From the NCBI GenBank assembly GCA_902565595.1, contig CACFFD010000001.1:1-64000 (forward strand): DNA of 64,000 nt. Reading direction: 5' to 3'. This document shows, piece after piece, positions 7,784 through 16,441 of this stretch (its first letter is position 1; each line of letters starts with the position of its first letter). Source of the DNA: Actinomycetota bacterium (GTDB taxonomy: Bacteria; Actinomycetota; Acidimicrobiia; Acidimicrobiales; UBA8592). The notes beneath the pieces were generated by a model. It did not search any database. It was not told where the DNA came from and worked only from the letters and a program-made list of their open reading frames with translations. Made by a program: the position numbers and the translations under genes.

Positions 7784-9309
7784 ACCGTAACATACGAATT
7801 TTAGGAGTGGCACTCATTCTCTGCTTTGCCGCTCTATTTGTGCAATTAAACAGAATACAGATCTTTCAACAAACAGAACTTCAGGAGAACCCTAACAATA
7901 TGAGATCTGTAATCCGTGACTTCAATCGTGAAAGAGGAGAAATTTACACAATAGATGGAGAGGTAATCGCAAAGTCCCAAAAAATTGACGGCCAGATCAA
8001 ATATGAACGCCAATACCCATATGGAGACTTATATGCACACTCGACTGGCTTTTTTTCATTTCAATATGGAGCTGACGGATTAGAGCGTTATTACAATGAT
8101 CAACTTGCTGGGCAGAAAGAGACACAAAAATATAGCAGTTTCAAAGATATTTTCACCGTTACCGACACATCAGCGGACTTGACCATAACGATTAATCATT
8201 CTGTGCAACAAGCTGCAAAAGAAGCTCTCGGGGAGCGAAACGGTTCTATCGTTGTGCTTGATCCAAGAACAGGTGCTGTTCTCGCGTTTTGGAGTTACCC
8301 ATCGTATGATCCAAATATTTTAGGATCATCGAACCTGCAGGCAGGTGAGAAAGCTTGGGAAGAGTTTTCAGCACTTCCGACATCAGAAGACCCACGTCTA
8401 CCAAAGATGTATAGGGAAATCTTCTTTCCAGGTTCAACATTTAAGCTTGTTACAGCAACAGCGGCATTGACGTCAACCTCCGCTACCCTTACTGAACCTG
8501 AGTTCGAAGTAAGGACCACATATACGCCGCCTCTGACTACACTTCCACTTCAAAACTATGCAGGCAGTACATGTGGTGGAGATATCCTCGAGGGTTTACG
8601 TGTCTCTTGTAATACGACATTTGCTGAATTAGCAGCAGAAGTAGTTGGGGCTGAATTCTTAATTGAAGCTTCTGAAAAATTTGGTTTTAATTCATATCTC
8701 CCAATAGACCTCCCTTCACCTGCTGTGTCCATCTTTCCAGATGATTTCGGAAGCCAAGTAGGTGAAACTGATGCTGAACCTCCCATTCCTATCCTTGAGA
8801 ACACACCTGCCCTTGCCCAGTCAGGAATTGGCCAATTTAATGTCAAAGCTACTCCGCTGCAAATGGCTCTAGTCGCAGCTGCCATTGCAAATGATGGGAT
8901 TTTGATGAAGCCTCACCTGATGAGTTCTTTTACGAATCAGGAAGGAGAGACTATCGAAACGTATAAACCAGTTATATGGCGAACTGTGCTTTCACGACAA
9001 GACGCACTTAGTCTTCAACTCGCTATGGAAATAACTGCTACTGCGGGAACAGCGACTAATTTGGCAATTCCCGGAGTAATTGTTGGTGGTAAAACAGGAA
9101 CTGCGCAAGTTGACGCTGACCGCCCTGACGATACCCATGGGTGGATTATTGGTTATGCCGGGCCAGAAGGCGGTGATCCAACATTAGCTATTTCTGTAAT
9201 CGTTGAGTCCGTTCCTGGGCAGGGGCAACTAACAGGCGGTACCGACGCAGCTCCTATCGCTAGAGAGGTTCTTTCGGTAGCCCTAAGAATTCAAGGGATT
9301 TTAGAGTAA
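7780..9309 (+). CDS. pbpA: Class B penicillin-binding protein PbpA (transpeptidase)
   Basis: This 509-residue protein has one N-terminal membrane helix (about 5-25), a pedestal domain, and a transpeptidase domain with all three active-site motifs: Ser219-Thr-Phe-Lys222, Ser276-Cys-Asn278 and Lys438-Thr-Gly440. It cross-links peptidoglycan outside the cell with the SEDS protein encoded just before it; the genes overlap by four bases. The length matches mycobacterial PbpA. A 95-base gap follows before the pknB start, so pknB may also have its own promoter. Confidence 0.94.
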   Translation: MNRNIRILGVALILCFAALFVQLNRIQIFQQTELQENPNNMRSVIRDFNRERGEIYTIDGEVIAKSQKIDGQIKYERQYPYGDLYAHSTGFFSFQYGADGLERYYNDQLAGQKETQKYSSFKDIFTVTDTSADLTITINHSVQQAAKEALGERNGSIVVLDPRTGAVLAFWSYPSYDPNILGSSNLQAGEKAWEEFSALPTSEDPRLPKMYREIFFPGSTFKLVTATAALTSTSATLTEPEFEVRTTYTPPLTTLPLQNYAGSTCGGDILEGLRVSCNTTFAELAAEVVGAEFLIEASEKFGFNSYLPIDLPSPAVSIFPDDFGSQVGETDAEPPIPILENTPALAQSGIGQFNVKATPLQMALVAAAIANDGILMKPHLMSSFTNQEGETIETYKPVIWRTVLSRQDALSLQLAMEITATAGTATNLAIPGVIVGGKTGTAQVDADRPDDTHGWIIGYAGPEGGDPTLAISVIVESVPGQGQLTGGTDAAPIAREVLSVALRIQGILE

Positions 9310-9404
9310 TTTTAGCTTTAGCGGCACTCCGAAGATTACTTTTATGTTACTGAGTTCTTAGGGTGAACCTATCATCCCCTTGTTCGCTATTAAACTTTGT
9401 CCCT

Positions 9405-11495
9405 ATGTCCGAACAAGGGCCAATAATCCTAGGTGGAAGATATGAACTGCATCGGCGGCTAGCCCGCGGAGGCATGGCTGAAGTTTTTCTCGCGCAAGAC
9501 CAACTTCTCGGTAGGCCTGTTGCTGTAAAAGTTTTATTCCCTGAATTTGCTACGGATCCCGCTTTTGTAGAGCGATTTCGTCGCGAAGCCCAAGCAGCTG
9601 CAAATTTAAGTCACCCAAATATTGTTGGAGTCTATGACTGGGGAAGAGAAGGAAAAACATACTACATAGTTATGGAGTATGTTGAAGGGAGAAGCCTTTC
9701 TGAGATTATTCGTACTGAAGGTCCTCTCCCAGCTGTACAAGCTGCAGAAATTGCGAAGGAGATAGCATCGGCTCTTGGGTTTGCCCACAAGAATGATGTA
9801 GTCCATCGAGACATGAAATCAGGAAATGTGATTGTTTCGAATACAGGTCAAATAAAGGTAGCTGACTTTGGTATAGCAACTGCTATCTCCGGAAATGGAC
9901 AAACCGACTTGACCCAAACTGGAGCTGTAATGGGAACAGCAACTTACTTTTCTCCGGAGCAAGCACAGGGAAAGCCTTTAGATGGCCGGAGTGATCTATA
10001 TTCACTCGGAATTGTTATGTATGAAATGCTTACTGGGACTCCCCCGTTTAGTGGTGATAGCCCAGTCTCAATAGCGTATAAGCATGTGCAAGAACAACCC
10101 GAGCTTATTTCTGCAAGGCGTCCTGGTGTCGCAGAAGCTCTTCAGGCAATAACCGCAAAGCTATTAAATAAAGAACCTGATCAAAGGTACAGTAGGGCTG
10201 AAGACCTACAATCTGACTTAGAGAAATTTCTTTCTGGCTGGCATTCTTTAGGACCAGCAGGACTTTCAGAAACAACTGAGGTTACAAATGTTGTAGACCC
10301 TTCGGAAGTTGAAGCTACTCAAGTAAATCCAATTCAGACAAATCAGGGTACGTCGGACCCTAACTATCCAGGACCTCCATATCCACCTCAGTACTTTGAC
10401 CCTTATGGGCGGAACGATCGACGGATTTGGCTTTGGGGGCTTCTTACTGTAGGTCTTCTTGTAGCCCTTGTGGCCCTTATTATTGTCTTGGTGAATGCAA
10501 TTGGGGATTCTTCCAACTCAGATTCAGAACCCGTTCAAACCGGAACACCCACAGCTGTTGTTTCTGAAGTAGTAGTAGTTCCCCTAGTTGTAGACTTAGG
10601 GAGAGACCAGGCAGTTGCTATGTTGCAAGACAGGGGATTAGAAGTTGGGCGCTTAACTACTGAAATCAGAACAGACATACCTTCCGATAGGGTTCTCAGT
10701 CAAACCCCCCTACCCGGCACCGAGATAGAACCTGGTGAAGCTGTAGACCTTGTAGTAAGTGTTGGACCAGAAGCAAGGCAAGTTCCGGTTGCCGTAGGTT
10801 TAACGCAGGAAGAAGCACTTAATCGTTTACAAAACGAAGGCTTTCAAAATATTGAAATCTATACAATTAAAACAAACGATTATGATCTCGGTGTGGTTGC
10901 TGAACAAGAACCGGAAGCAGGTTCAGCTCTGGAGCCAAATAACGTGGTAATAATTCGAGTTTCTGATGGTCGGATAAGCGACGTTATTCCTAATTTGATT
11001 GGAAGGGATTCAGAAGATGCAATTAATGATCTTACTGACACTGGTTGGACAGTGGTCATTGAAGAAGTATCGGACTCTGAAGTTGAAGTAGGGCGCATTA
11101 TCGAAATTTCACCTGAACCTGGAACTGACCATAGCCTTGAAGACGTTGTTACCGTCCAAGTTTCTGTCGGTCCGTCTTCAGTTATTGTTCCATCGGTGGT
11201 TGGGCAGACAGCTGAAGCAGCTGCAGTTCTTTTGGATGATGAAGGGTTATTTGTAGCTCCTCCGAATGATTGTGAAGTCGATCCGGAGTCTCCAAGCATT
11301 GGAAGGGTAGTTTCACAGACTCCAGAAGCCGGAACTTCGGTGGATCCAGAAAGTACAGTTTCTATATGTATTGGGGTTGCTTCTGAACCGGAGCCGGAAG
11401 CTACACCTGAACCGGAGCCGGAAGCTACACCTGAACCGGAGCCGGAAGCTACACCAGAACCGGAACCTGAACCGACCCCTACGCCTGAGGAGTAG
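9405..11495 (+). CDS. pknB: PASTA-domain Ser/Thr protein kinase PknB
   Basis: This 696-residue protein has a cytoplasmic Hanks-type kinase (about 10-275) with Gly-rich loop, Lys42, catalytic HRD at 134-136, DFG at 154-156 and a Thr-rich activation loop (LTQTGAVMGTATY). A Pro-rich juxtamembrane linker, one membrane helix (about 341-365), and four extracellular PASTA repeats (about 385-670) follow, with a Glu-Pro-rich tail. PASTA domains sense muropeptides or lipid II, so the kinase reports wall state to FhaA/FhaB. ATG 9405 is chosen over the in-frame GTG 9363 because the kinase fold starts soon after and family N-termini are short. No pknA is present. The gene is convergent with pabA. Confidence 0.94.
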   Translation: MSEQGPIILGGRYELHRRLARGGMAEVFLAQDQLLGRPVAVKVLFPEFATDPAFVERFRREAQAAANLSHPNIVGVYDWGREGKTYYIVMEYVEGRSLSEIIRTEGPLPAVQAAEIAKEIASALGFAHKNDVVHRDMKSGNVIVSNTGQIKVADFGIATAISGNGQTDLTQTGAVMGTATYFSPEQAQGKPLDGRSDLYSLGIVMYEMLTGTPPFSGDSPVSIAYKHVQEQPELISARRPGVAEALQAITAKLLNKEPDQRYSRAEDLQSDLEKFLSGWHSLGPAGLSETTEVTNVVDPSEVEATQVNPIQTNQGTSDPNYPGPPYPPQYFDPYGRNDRRIWLWGLLTVGLLVALVALIIVLVNAIGDSSNSDSEPVQTGTPTAVVSEVVVVPLVVDLGRDQAVAMLQDRGLEVGRLTTEIRTDIPSDRVLSQTPLPGTEIEPGEAVDLVVSVGPEARQVPVAVGLTQEEALNRLQNEGFQNIEIYTIKTNDYDLGVVAEQEPEAGSALEPNNVVIIRVSDGRISDVIPNLIGRDSEDAINDLTDTGWTVVIEEVSDSEVEVGRIIEISPEPGTDHSLEDVVTVQVSVGPSSVIVPSVVGQTAEAAAVLLDDEGLFVAPPNDCEVDPESPSIGRVVSQTPEAGTSVDPESTVSICIGVASEPEPEATPEPEPEATPEPEPEATPEPEPEPTPTPEE
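11385..11456 (+). repeat. Three tandem 24-bp repeats in the pknB 3' end
   Basis: A 24-bp unit coding for Glu-Pro-Glu-Pro-Glu-Ala-Thr-Pro occurs three times in a row (11385-11408, 11409-11432, 11433-11456). The first two copies are identical, the third differs at the last base, and a degenerate fourth part follows. Such near-identical tandem copies can change in number by slippage, altering the length of the extracellular Glu/Pro tail. Confidence 0.9.
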
Positions 11496-11498
11496 CTT

Positions 11499-12071
11499 TT
11501 ATTTTGATAGAAAGTTTTGTATTAGAGCTAATCCATTTTTAGTGAGGATGGATTCTGGGTGAAATTGAACACCTTCTATAGGATATTTTTTATGACGTAG
11601 ACCCATGACAAGTCCGTCATTAGTTTTGGCTGAGATTTCAAGCTCATTTGGAAGAGAATCAGCTTCTACGATTAAGGAATGATAACGAGTAGCGCTGAAC
11701 GGGTTTGGTAGTCTGTCAAAAACTCCTCTTTCATCATGACTAATCTCAGAAGTCTTTCCATGCATGATTTCTGGAGATCGTATTATCTTTCCACCAAAAA
11801 CTTGCCCTATACATTGCAAGCCTAGGCATACTCCAAGAATTGGACATATGTCTTTGAAATGGTTAATTATCGAATTAGAAATTCCGGCATCATCCGGAGT
11901 GCCTGGTCCCGGACTAATTAAAATTCTTTCTGGATTAAGACCAATCGCATGATCGAGTGAGATTTTATCGTGCCGAAGAACTACGGGCTCTGCACCTAGC
12001 TCACCAAGATATTGAACAAGGATGTAAACAAACGAATCATAATTATCGATTACAAGAACTGGACTAGTCAT
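11499..12071 (-). CDS. pabA: Glutamine amidotransferase of anthranilate/aminodeoxychorismate synthase (PabA/TrpG)
   Basis: This 190-residue class I glutamine amidotransferase has the catalytic triad Cys82 (GVCLGLQ), His171 and Glu173 (FHPES), and the VIDNYDSF start and SPGPGTPDDAG oxyanion segments. It supplies ammonia from glutamine to a chorismate-using partner for folate (PabB) or tryptophan (TrpE) synthesis. No partner gene is nearby, so which pathway it serves is unclear. The same gene sits beside pknB and crgA in mycobacteria, so the location is conserved rather than functional. It reads against pknB, with three bases between the two stops. Confidence 0.9.
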   Translation of the reverse strand: MTSPVLVIDNYDSFVYILVQYLGELGAEPVVLRHDKISLDHAIGLNPERILISPGPGTPDDAGISNSIINHFKDICPILGVCLGLQCIGQVFGGKIIRSPEIMHGKTSEISHDERGVFDRLPNPFSATRYHSLIVEADSLPNELEISAKTNDGLVMGLRHKKYPIEGVQFHPESILTKNGLALIQNFLSK

Positions 12072-12149
12072 TAATGCGAGGTTAGTAGAATCCTAACTAA
12101 ATATGGCGGGAAATATCATTTCTGCCCTTCGTCTTCTATTATTACACTT

Positions 12150-12437
12150 ATGGGAAAACCTCCAAAAGATCGTAAAAGTAATAGCCGAATTACAGAAAAA
12201 GGGACGCGGCCATCGAATCTCCCTCCGAGTGGGACAACATCGATGGGGTATATTCCTTCAAAGAAAATTAGCTCACGGTGGGTTGCGCCAACGATGTTTG
12301 CATTACTTGGTTTAGGGACGTTAATGATTATTGTCAACTACGTTGACCTTTTACCTGGAGGGACAAGTAATTGGTATTTGTTAGGCGGCCTTGGAATGGT
12401 GCTTGCAGGAATCATCACGGCTACCCAGCTTCATTAG
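12150..12437 (+). CDS. crgA: Cell division protein CrgA
   Basis: This 95-residue protein has a basic, polar N-terminus (about 1-35) and two membrane helices (about 42-62 and 72-92) joined by a short loop, the CrgA/UPF0233 layout. The second helix region has the family's WYLLGGLGMVLAG pattern. CrgA helps place FtsZ and recruits PBPs and FtsI to the septum, fitting the neighbouring kinase and wall-synthesis genes. It is divergent from pabA. ATG 12150 gives the expected short basic N-terminus. Confidence 0.93.
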   Translation: MGKPPKDRKSNSRITEKGTRPSNLPPSGTTSMGYIPSKKISSRWVAPTMFALLGLGTLMIIVNYVDLLPGGTSNWYLLGGLGMVLAGIITATQLH

Positions 12438-12611
12438 TTTCTATGTTGAATGAGCTTTTAAAGTGTAAGTTACACAAGTGTAATTATCCCCATTTTTACT
12501 CACACCCTGTGGATAACTTACTATTTCCCCATGTCAAACATCTTTAACATAAACAACATAGTCCACAAGATTCTTATACCAAGCACTGATTTAATCGACA
12601 AAATTTACAAG
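12438..12611. promoter_or_regulatory. AT-rich gap with DnaA-box-like sites
   Basis: This 174-base gap between the convergent crgA and 12612 genes holds one perfect DnaA box on the minus strand (TTATCCACA, 12518-12526) and two 8-of-9 matches on the plus strand (TTATCCCCA 12484-12492; TAGTCCACA 12559-12567). Just before them is AAGTGTAA twice (12461-12468 and 12476-12483), with the inverted copy TTACAC between. Because both flanking genes end here, a promoter role is unlikely. A DnaA-binding locus is an inference from box matches only. Confidence 0.4.
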
Positions 12612-12914
12612 TTACTCTTGAGAAATAAGGTCCATTTCAGCCATACAGTGACGTGGTGGCTCAGGATCTTCAGCAGTAGCAACGGTCATCCTCACCTCAC
12701 TGCCACATAAAGAACACAGGTAGTTCAGCTTTACTTTTCGGAGTTCACCTGCAGGAGGCGGTTCAGGTAAGGGTGTAGAAAGAATTCGTAGAATACTTAT
12801 TCCAATCTTGAGAATTGCGAAGCCCATAGCAATAGCCGCAAGAACAAATAGGATCGTAACCAACACAAGTTCTATCGTAGAGGTAGAACGTAACTCTTGT
12901 GGTTGATTCAGCAA
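12612..12914 (-). CDS. Small membrane protein with zinc-ribbon-like tail, function unknown
   Basis: I do not recognise this 100-residue protein. It has one strong membrane helix (about 17-45), a Pro-rich spacer (LPEPPPAG), and a C-terminal part with CSLC (about 69-72) and a later PRHC, a pattern that could bind one zinc through three or four Cys/His residues. The stop lies next to the DnaA-box gap; the start faces doxX across 138 bases, giving a divergent promoter region. Composition matches its neighbours, so it appears to be a real gene. Confidence 0.65.
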   Translation of the reverse strand: MLNQPQELRSTSTIELVLVTILFVLAAIAMGFAILKIGISILRILSTPLPEPPPAGELRKVKLNYLCSLCGSEVRMTVATAEDPEPPRHCMAEMDLISQE

Positions 12915-13052
12915 TCAAGTAACGGCTCTGAAAGTAAAGTTTGGAAGATAAACATCAAGAGTTAGATGACTGTATCTCTCAGACTCAGCATTCATGAACG
13001 AAATGTGGCAATCTTTTAATACAAACACGCTGATTAGAAAGTATTAACCACA

Positions 13053-13559
13053 ATGGAAATAGATTTAGCTTTAATCATCCTTCGAGTTTCTCTGGGACTT
13101 ACTCTTGCTGCACATGGGTACAACAAATTCTTTAAAGGGGGAAAGATTGATGGAACCGGACGATGGTTTGACAGTATGGGTATGCGCCCTGGGAAAATGC
13201 ACGCATACTTTGCTGCATGTGGTGAAATAGGATCAGGTCTTCTTTTAGCAGCAGGATTTCTTACTTCTTTCGCAGCCCTAGGTTTTGTTGGTTTGATGTC
13301 GGTGGCGTACTGGACAGTCCATAGTAAAAATGGATTTATGGTACTCAATGAGGGATGGGAATATGTCTTTGTTTTGGCGATTGGCGCTGTAACTGTTGCA
13401 ATGCTTGGACCCGGTGAATGGTCAATTGACCATGGAATAGGGTTAGCCGACGACCTCGACGGGTACGTAGGTCTGATTATTTCAGCAGGCGGTGGAGTAG
13501 CAGCAGCACTAAGCCTGCTAGGTCTTTTCTATCGGCCGCCGAAACCTGAATCGTCGTAG
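13053..13559 (+). CDS. DoxX-family membrane protein
   Basis: This 168-residue protein has four predicted membrane helices and the DoxX N-terminal signature LRVSLGLTLAAHGYNKFFKGG, followed by a helix rich in Gly/Ala (CGEIGSGLLLAAGFLT). DoxX/MmpS-associated proteins are linked to redox and thiol stress at the membrane and to quinol oxidation in archaea, but most bacterial members have no defined reaction. The gene stands alone between a divergent small membrane protein and a convergent alcohol dehydrogenase. The ATG at 13053 starts directly at the first helix. Confidence 0.85.
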   Translation: MEIDLALIILRVSLGLTLAAHGYNKFFKGGKIDGTGRWFDSMGMRPGKMHAYFAACGEIGSGLLLAAGFLTSFAALGFVGLMSVAYWTVHSKNGFMVLNEGWEYVFVLAIGAVTVAMLGPGEWSIDHGIGLADDLDGYVGLIISAGGGVAAALSLLGLFYRPPKPESS

Positions 13560-13566
13560 TTGAGAT

Positions 13567-14742
13567 TCAGCGTTTTTCCCCACGAAGATCAAAAGCGACC
13601 TTAATAGCTCCCAATGAGCCAGCTTCCGCCGCATGACGAATAGCTTGTTTATACCTATCAAGCGGATACAAATCTGTTACGAGTTGATCTAGTCGCATTT
13701 CTCTAACTAGTTCGAAAGCTAGTGCATAACTATTCGTTACTGTTCCATCGGGAAGGGTTTCGGTTCCATAGGTGTAAGACCCAACCATTTCTATTTCACG
13801 ATGCCATAAGGGGGTTAGATCAACCTTGGTAACCCCAGGCATACCAAGCATTACTAGCCGACCTCTAGGTCTAGTTATTTCTAATGATGTTTCTATGGAC
13901 GATGAGCTTCCCACGGCATCGATTGTGACGTTACTTCCACCAGATAACGAATTTCCGATCATTCTACATCCCGTTATTTGTCGCACAGCTCGCTTCAACT
14001 CTGATGGTTCCACAACAATATCTGCACCGAATTCTTCTGCTAACGAACGTTGAAGAGGGTACTTTGCGGCAGCTATGACCGTTCCTGCGTCAGTGAACTT
14101 TCGGATAGCAGCGATGCTACAAAGACCCATAGTGCCTGACCCCTGTACTGCCACAACATCTCCAGGTTGGATCTGTGCCTTTAGCGCTGTGTGGACACCG
14201 CCTGCAGCTGGTTCAAGAATTACCGCTCCTTCGTCTGAAATATCTTCGGGAACTTCATGGATTTGTGATTTATGTGCAATTAATTCTGTACTCCACCCGC
14301 CACCGGTGCCTGCACAATATCCGATTTGAATTCCATCTCCTATGGGTCCGCTAAGCAGGTATCCGTAATCATCGCCATCCCCGGGTGAAGCCCCATCAAA
14401 TGCCGGCCCTTCGCCTCTGCTTTCCGGCCCTAAAACGGGTTCCAGCGCTACTCTTGTCCCATCTTCAAGCTCCCCGACAACTTCATGTCCCGGAACAAAT
14501 GGGAATGAAACGAGAGGTTCAAAATAGCGACTAGATTTACCATCAACTGTTGCTAAGTCGCTACCACAGATTCCCGACAATAGAGGAAAAACTCTGACCC
14601 ATCCTTCCCCAGCTATTTCGGGCGGGTCAATATCTTTAAGACGAAGAGGTCCAACTTGTGAACCGATACCGGGGGAGACGCGTGATCCTATCGTCGCTGC
14701 TGCATACCGTAACTCTTTACGTTCAAATACGAGGGCCTTCAC
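13567..14742 (-). CDS. Zinc-type medium-chain alcohol dehydrogenase
   Basis: This 391-residue MDR-family protein has the catalytic zinc site GICGSD (Cys and Asp near 57-62) and PGHEVVGEL (His near 82), and a Rossmann domain with VQGSGTMGLCS in place of the usual GxGxxG. The structural-zinc four-Cys lobe is not evident. An unusually long lobe (about 95-150) is rich in Gly, Asp and Ser. Substrates of this family are alcohols, polyols or aldehydes with NAD(P); this one is not identifiable. It reads toward doxX with seven bases between the stops. Confidence 0.8.
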   Translation of the reverse strand: MKALVFERKELRYAAATIGSRVSPGIGSQVGPLRLKDIDPPEIAGEGWVRVFPLLSGICGSDLATVDGKSSRYFEPLVSFPFVPGHEVVGELEDGTRVALEPVLGPESRGEGPAFDGASPGDGDDYGYLLSGPIGDGIQIGYCAGTGGGWSTELIAHKSQIHEVPEDISDEGAVILEPAAGGVHTALKAQIQPGDVVAVQGSGTMGLCSIAAIRKFTDAGTVIAAAKYPLQRSLAEEFGADIVVEPSELKRAVRQITGCRMIGNSLSGGSNVTIDAVGSSSSIETSLEITRPRGRLVMLGMPGVTKVDLTPLWHREIEMVGSYTYGTETLPDGTVTNSYALAFELVREMRLDQLVTDLYPLDRYKQAIRHAAEAGSLGAIKVAFDLRGEKR

Positions 14743-14932
14743 ACTCGCAACGTTAGAGGATTTCTTTCACTTTTGAACATTGAACACAAAATTTCCGGTA
14801 TTGATGTATCAATTTCTCCACGTTTGGTAATACATTGTTTCAATTCTTTTCGAGGAACTATGTTCATGAATTCCACTAACGGCGATCCTGTGCCAATCTA
14901 CATATAGGTTCACTGACCGTAAGGGGGTGCAG

Positions 14933-15697
14933 GTGGATTTTCAAGACTCAGAAGGCTATGCGCTAGTCACTGGCGGAACAGGGGGCATCGGCTCAGCTGT
15001 TTGCCGTCTTCTGGTAGAACAAGGAAGCAAGGTTGCTTTCACCTATTTTCAAAATGAAGAGGCCGCTGAGGAGCTTGAAGCGACCCTTCACTCACTTGAA
15101 ACCGCCCCGATTTCTAGACCATTAGATTTACGGAACGCAGATGCGATCTCTTCCTTTGTTGATTTCCTCGAGGAAAAGGGCGGAATCCACACTCTTGTTC
15201 ATACAGTAGGTCCTCAGGTGCCTCAGACGCATTTGTCTAAAGTATCCCCTGCACTTTTTAAAGAACATGCAGAGCTAGAAATAAATGGTTTTTTTAACAC
15301 TGTTCAAGCTGTTCTCCCCTGCCTTCGTGCAAGTAAGGGAAGCATCGTAGCTGTTACATCTGCTGCAACTGATAGATATCCAATTCGCGATGGATTGTCA
15401 GCGGGCCCAAAGGCTGCAGTTGAGATGTTAATTCGCGGTCTTGCAGCAGAAGAAGGGAGGTATGGGGTGAGAGCAAATGCTGTAGGGCCCGGAATGCTTT
15501 CGGATGGTATGGCCGAAGACCTTATTGCTAAAGGCGAGTACAGCCAGCAGGATCTGGATATAGCCACAAAAAATATTCCGCTAAGCCGATTCGGGAAAGC
15601 TAGTGATGTAGCAGAGGCTGTGTGTTTCCTAGCTTCCGACCGGGCGAACTATATCAGCGGCCAAATTTTAAACATTGATGGAGGCTATACGGCTTAG
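14933..15697 (+). CDS. SDR-family oxidoreductase (FabG/enoyl-ACP reductase-like) without the usual active-site Tyr
   Basis: This 254-residue short-chain dehydrogenase has the cofactor motif TGGTGGIG (near residues 12-19), the TSAA Ser segment and a C-terminal NIDGGYTA. At the YxxxK site the Lys is present (SAGPKAAVEM), but the residue four before it is Ser; a Tyr occurs only eleven residues upstream (RYPIRDG). Activity may be altered or absent. The start is set at GTG 14933, not the in-frame GTG 14927, because the ribosome site AAGGGGG covers 14921-14927 and lies five bases before 14933. An inverted repeat ATTGATGTATCAAT lies upstream at 14800-14813. Confidence 0.8.
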   Translation: MDFQDSEGYALVTGGTGGIGSAVCRLLVEQGSKVAFTYFQNEEAAEELEATLHSLETAPISRPLDLRNADAISSFVDFLEEKGGIHTLVHTVGPQVPQTHLSKVSPALFKEHAELEINGFFNTVQAVLPCLRASKGSIVAVTSAATDRYPIRDGLSAGPKAAVEMLIRGLAAEEGRYGVRANAVGPGMLSDGMAEDLIAKGEYSQQDLDIATKNIPLSRFGKASDVAEAVCFLASDRANYISGQILNIDGGYTA

Positions 15698-15699
15698 CT

Positions 15700-16404
15700 C
15701 TAACTATTGTTTCGAGCAAGCGCTTCATCGAAGACCTCTTGTAAACGCACAGCTAGGTCATCAGAAAAATTTTTCCGTTGCGGGGCGGAAACTCGTCCGC
15801 CTTCAGGGTTGGATAGTTCCATCGGCTCTCCCACGACACAACACACTTGTGTCCGTTTCGGAAACTTGGAACCTGACGGGAGTGCATCTTCTGTTCCTGC
15901 GATGCCAACCGGGATAACTCTTGCTCCCGTTCGAGCTGCTAAAAAAGCTGTACCATCAAAAACTTGGCCAACCTTACTTCCCTTCTGTCGAGTACCTTCA
16001 GGAAAAACGACAATAGATTCCCCTTCCTCAATAAGAGTCTGGGCAGCCTTTAATGCTTCTCGATCGCCAGCCCCTCGAGAAATTGGTATTCCTCCGAGAG
16101 CTGACATAAACCATCCAAAAGCTCTGGGGGAGAATAATGACTCCTTTCCCAAGAAATGAAACATTCTTGGATTAAGGGTTACTAGCAAGGGAGCATCAAG
16201 ATTTGACCGATGCGTCGGAGCAACAATGACCGGATTAGTAGTATCAAGATACTCTTTACCAACTCCATTCACCTTGCAATAGAAACGTCCAAAAACATAG
16301 GTCAGAAAATACCATACAAACTTTCGAAATCGTTTCCCGTTCTTCGAGGAAGCTATGGCTAGTGCATCCTCCAAACCAGTTCCTTTTTTATTTGGAGAAG
16401 TCAT
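15700..16404 (-). CDS. plsC: 1-acyl-sn-glycerol-3-phosphate acyltransferase (PlsC-like)
   Basis: This 234-residue protein has the four acyltransferase blocks: HRSNLD (His65, Asp70), GGIPISRG, VVFPEGTRQKG with the phosphate-binding Arg, and VIPVGIAGT. A hydrophobic segment (about 28-42) can sit on the inner membrane face. The family adds the second acyl chain to lysophosphatidic acid in phospholipid synthesis. It is convergent with the SDR gene, two bases between stops, and 37 bases downstream of the IMPDH-like gene, with which it may be co-transcribed. Confidence 0.88.
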   Translation of the reverse strand: MTSPNKKGTGLEDALAIASSKNGKRFRKFVWYFLTYVFGRFYCKVNGVGKEYLDTTNPVIVAPTHRSNLDAPLLVTLNPRMFHFLGKESLFSPRAFGWFMSALGGIPISRGAGDREALKAAQTLIEEGESIVVFPEGTRQKGSKVGQVFDGTAFLAARTGARVIPVGIAGTEDALPSGSKFPKRTQVCCVVGEPMELSNPEGGRVSAPQRKNFSDDLAVRLQEVFDEALARNNS

Positions 16405-16441
16405 TCAGTTCCATTCGCCATATTGATATTTTTTTATTCAG

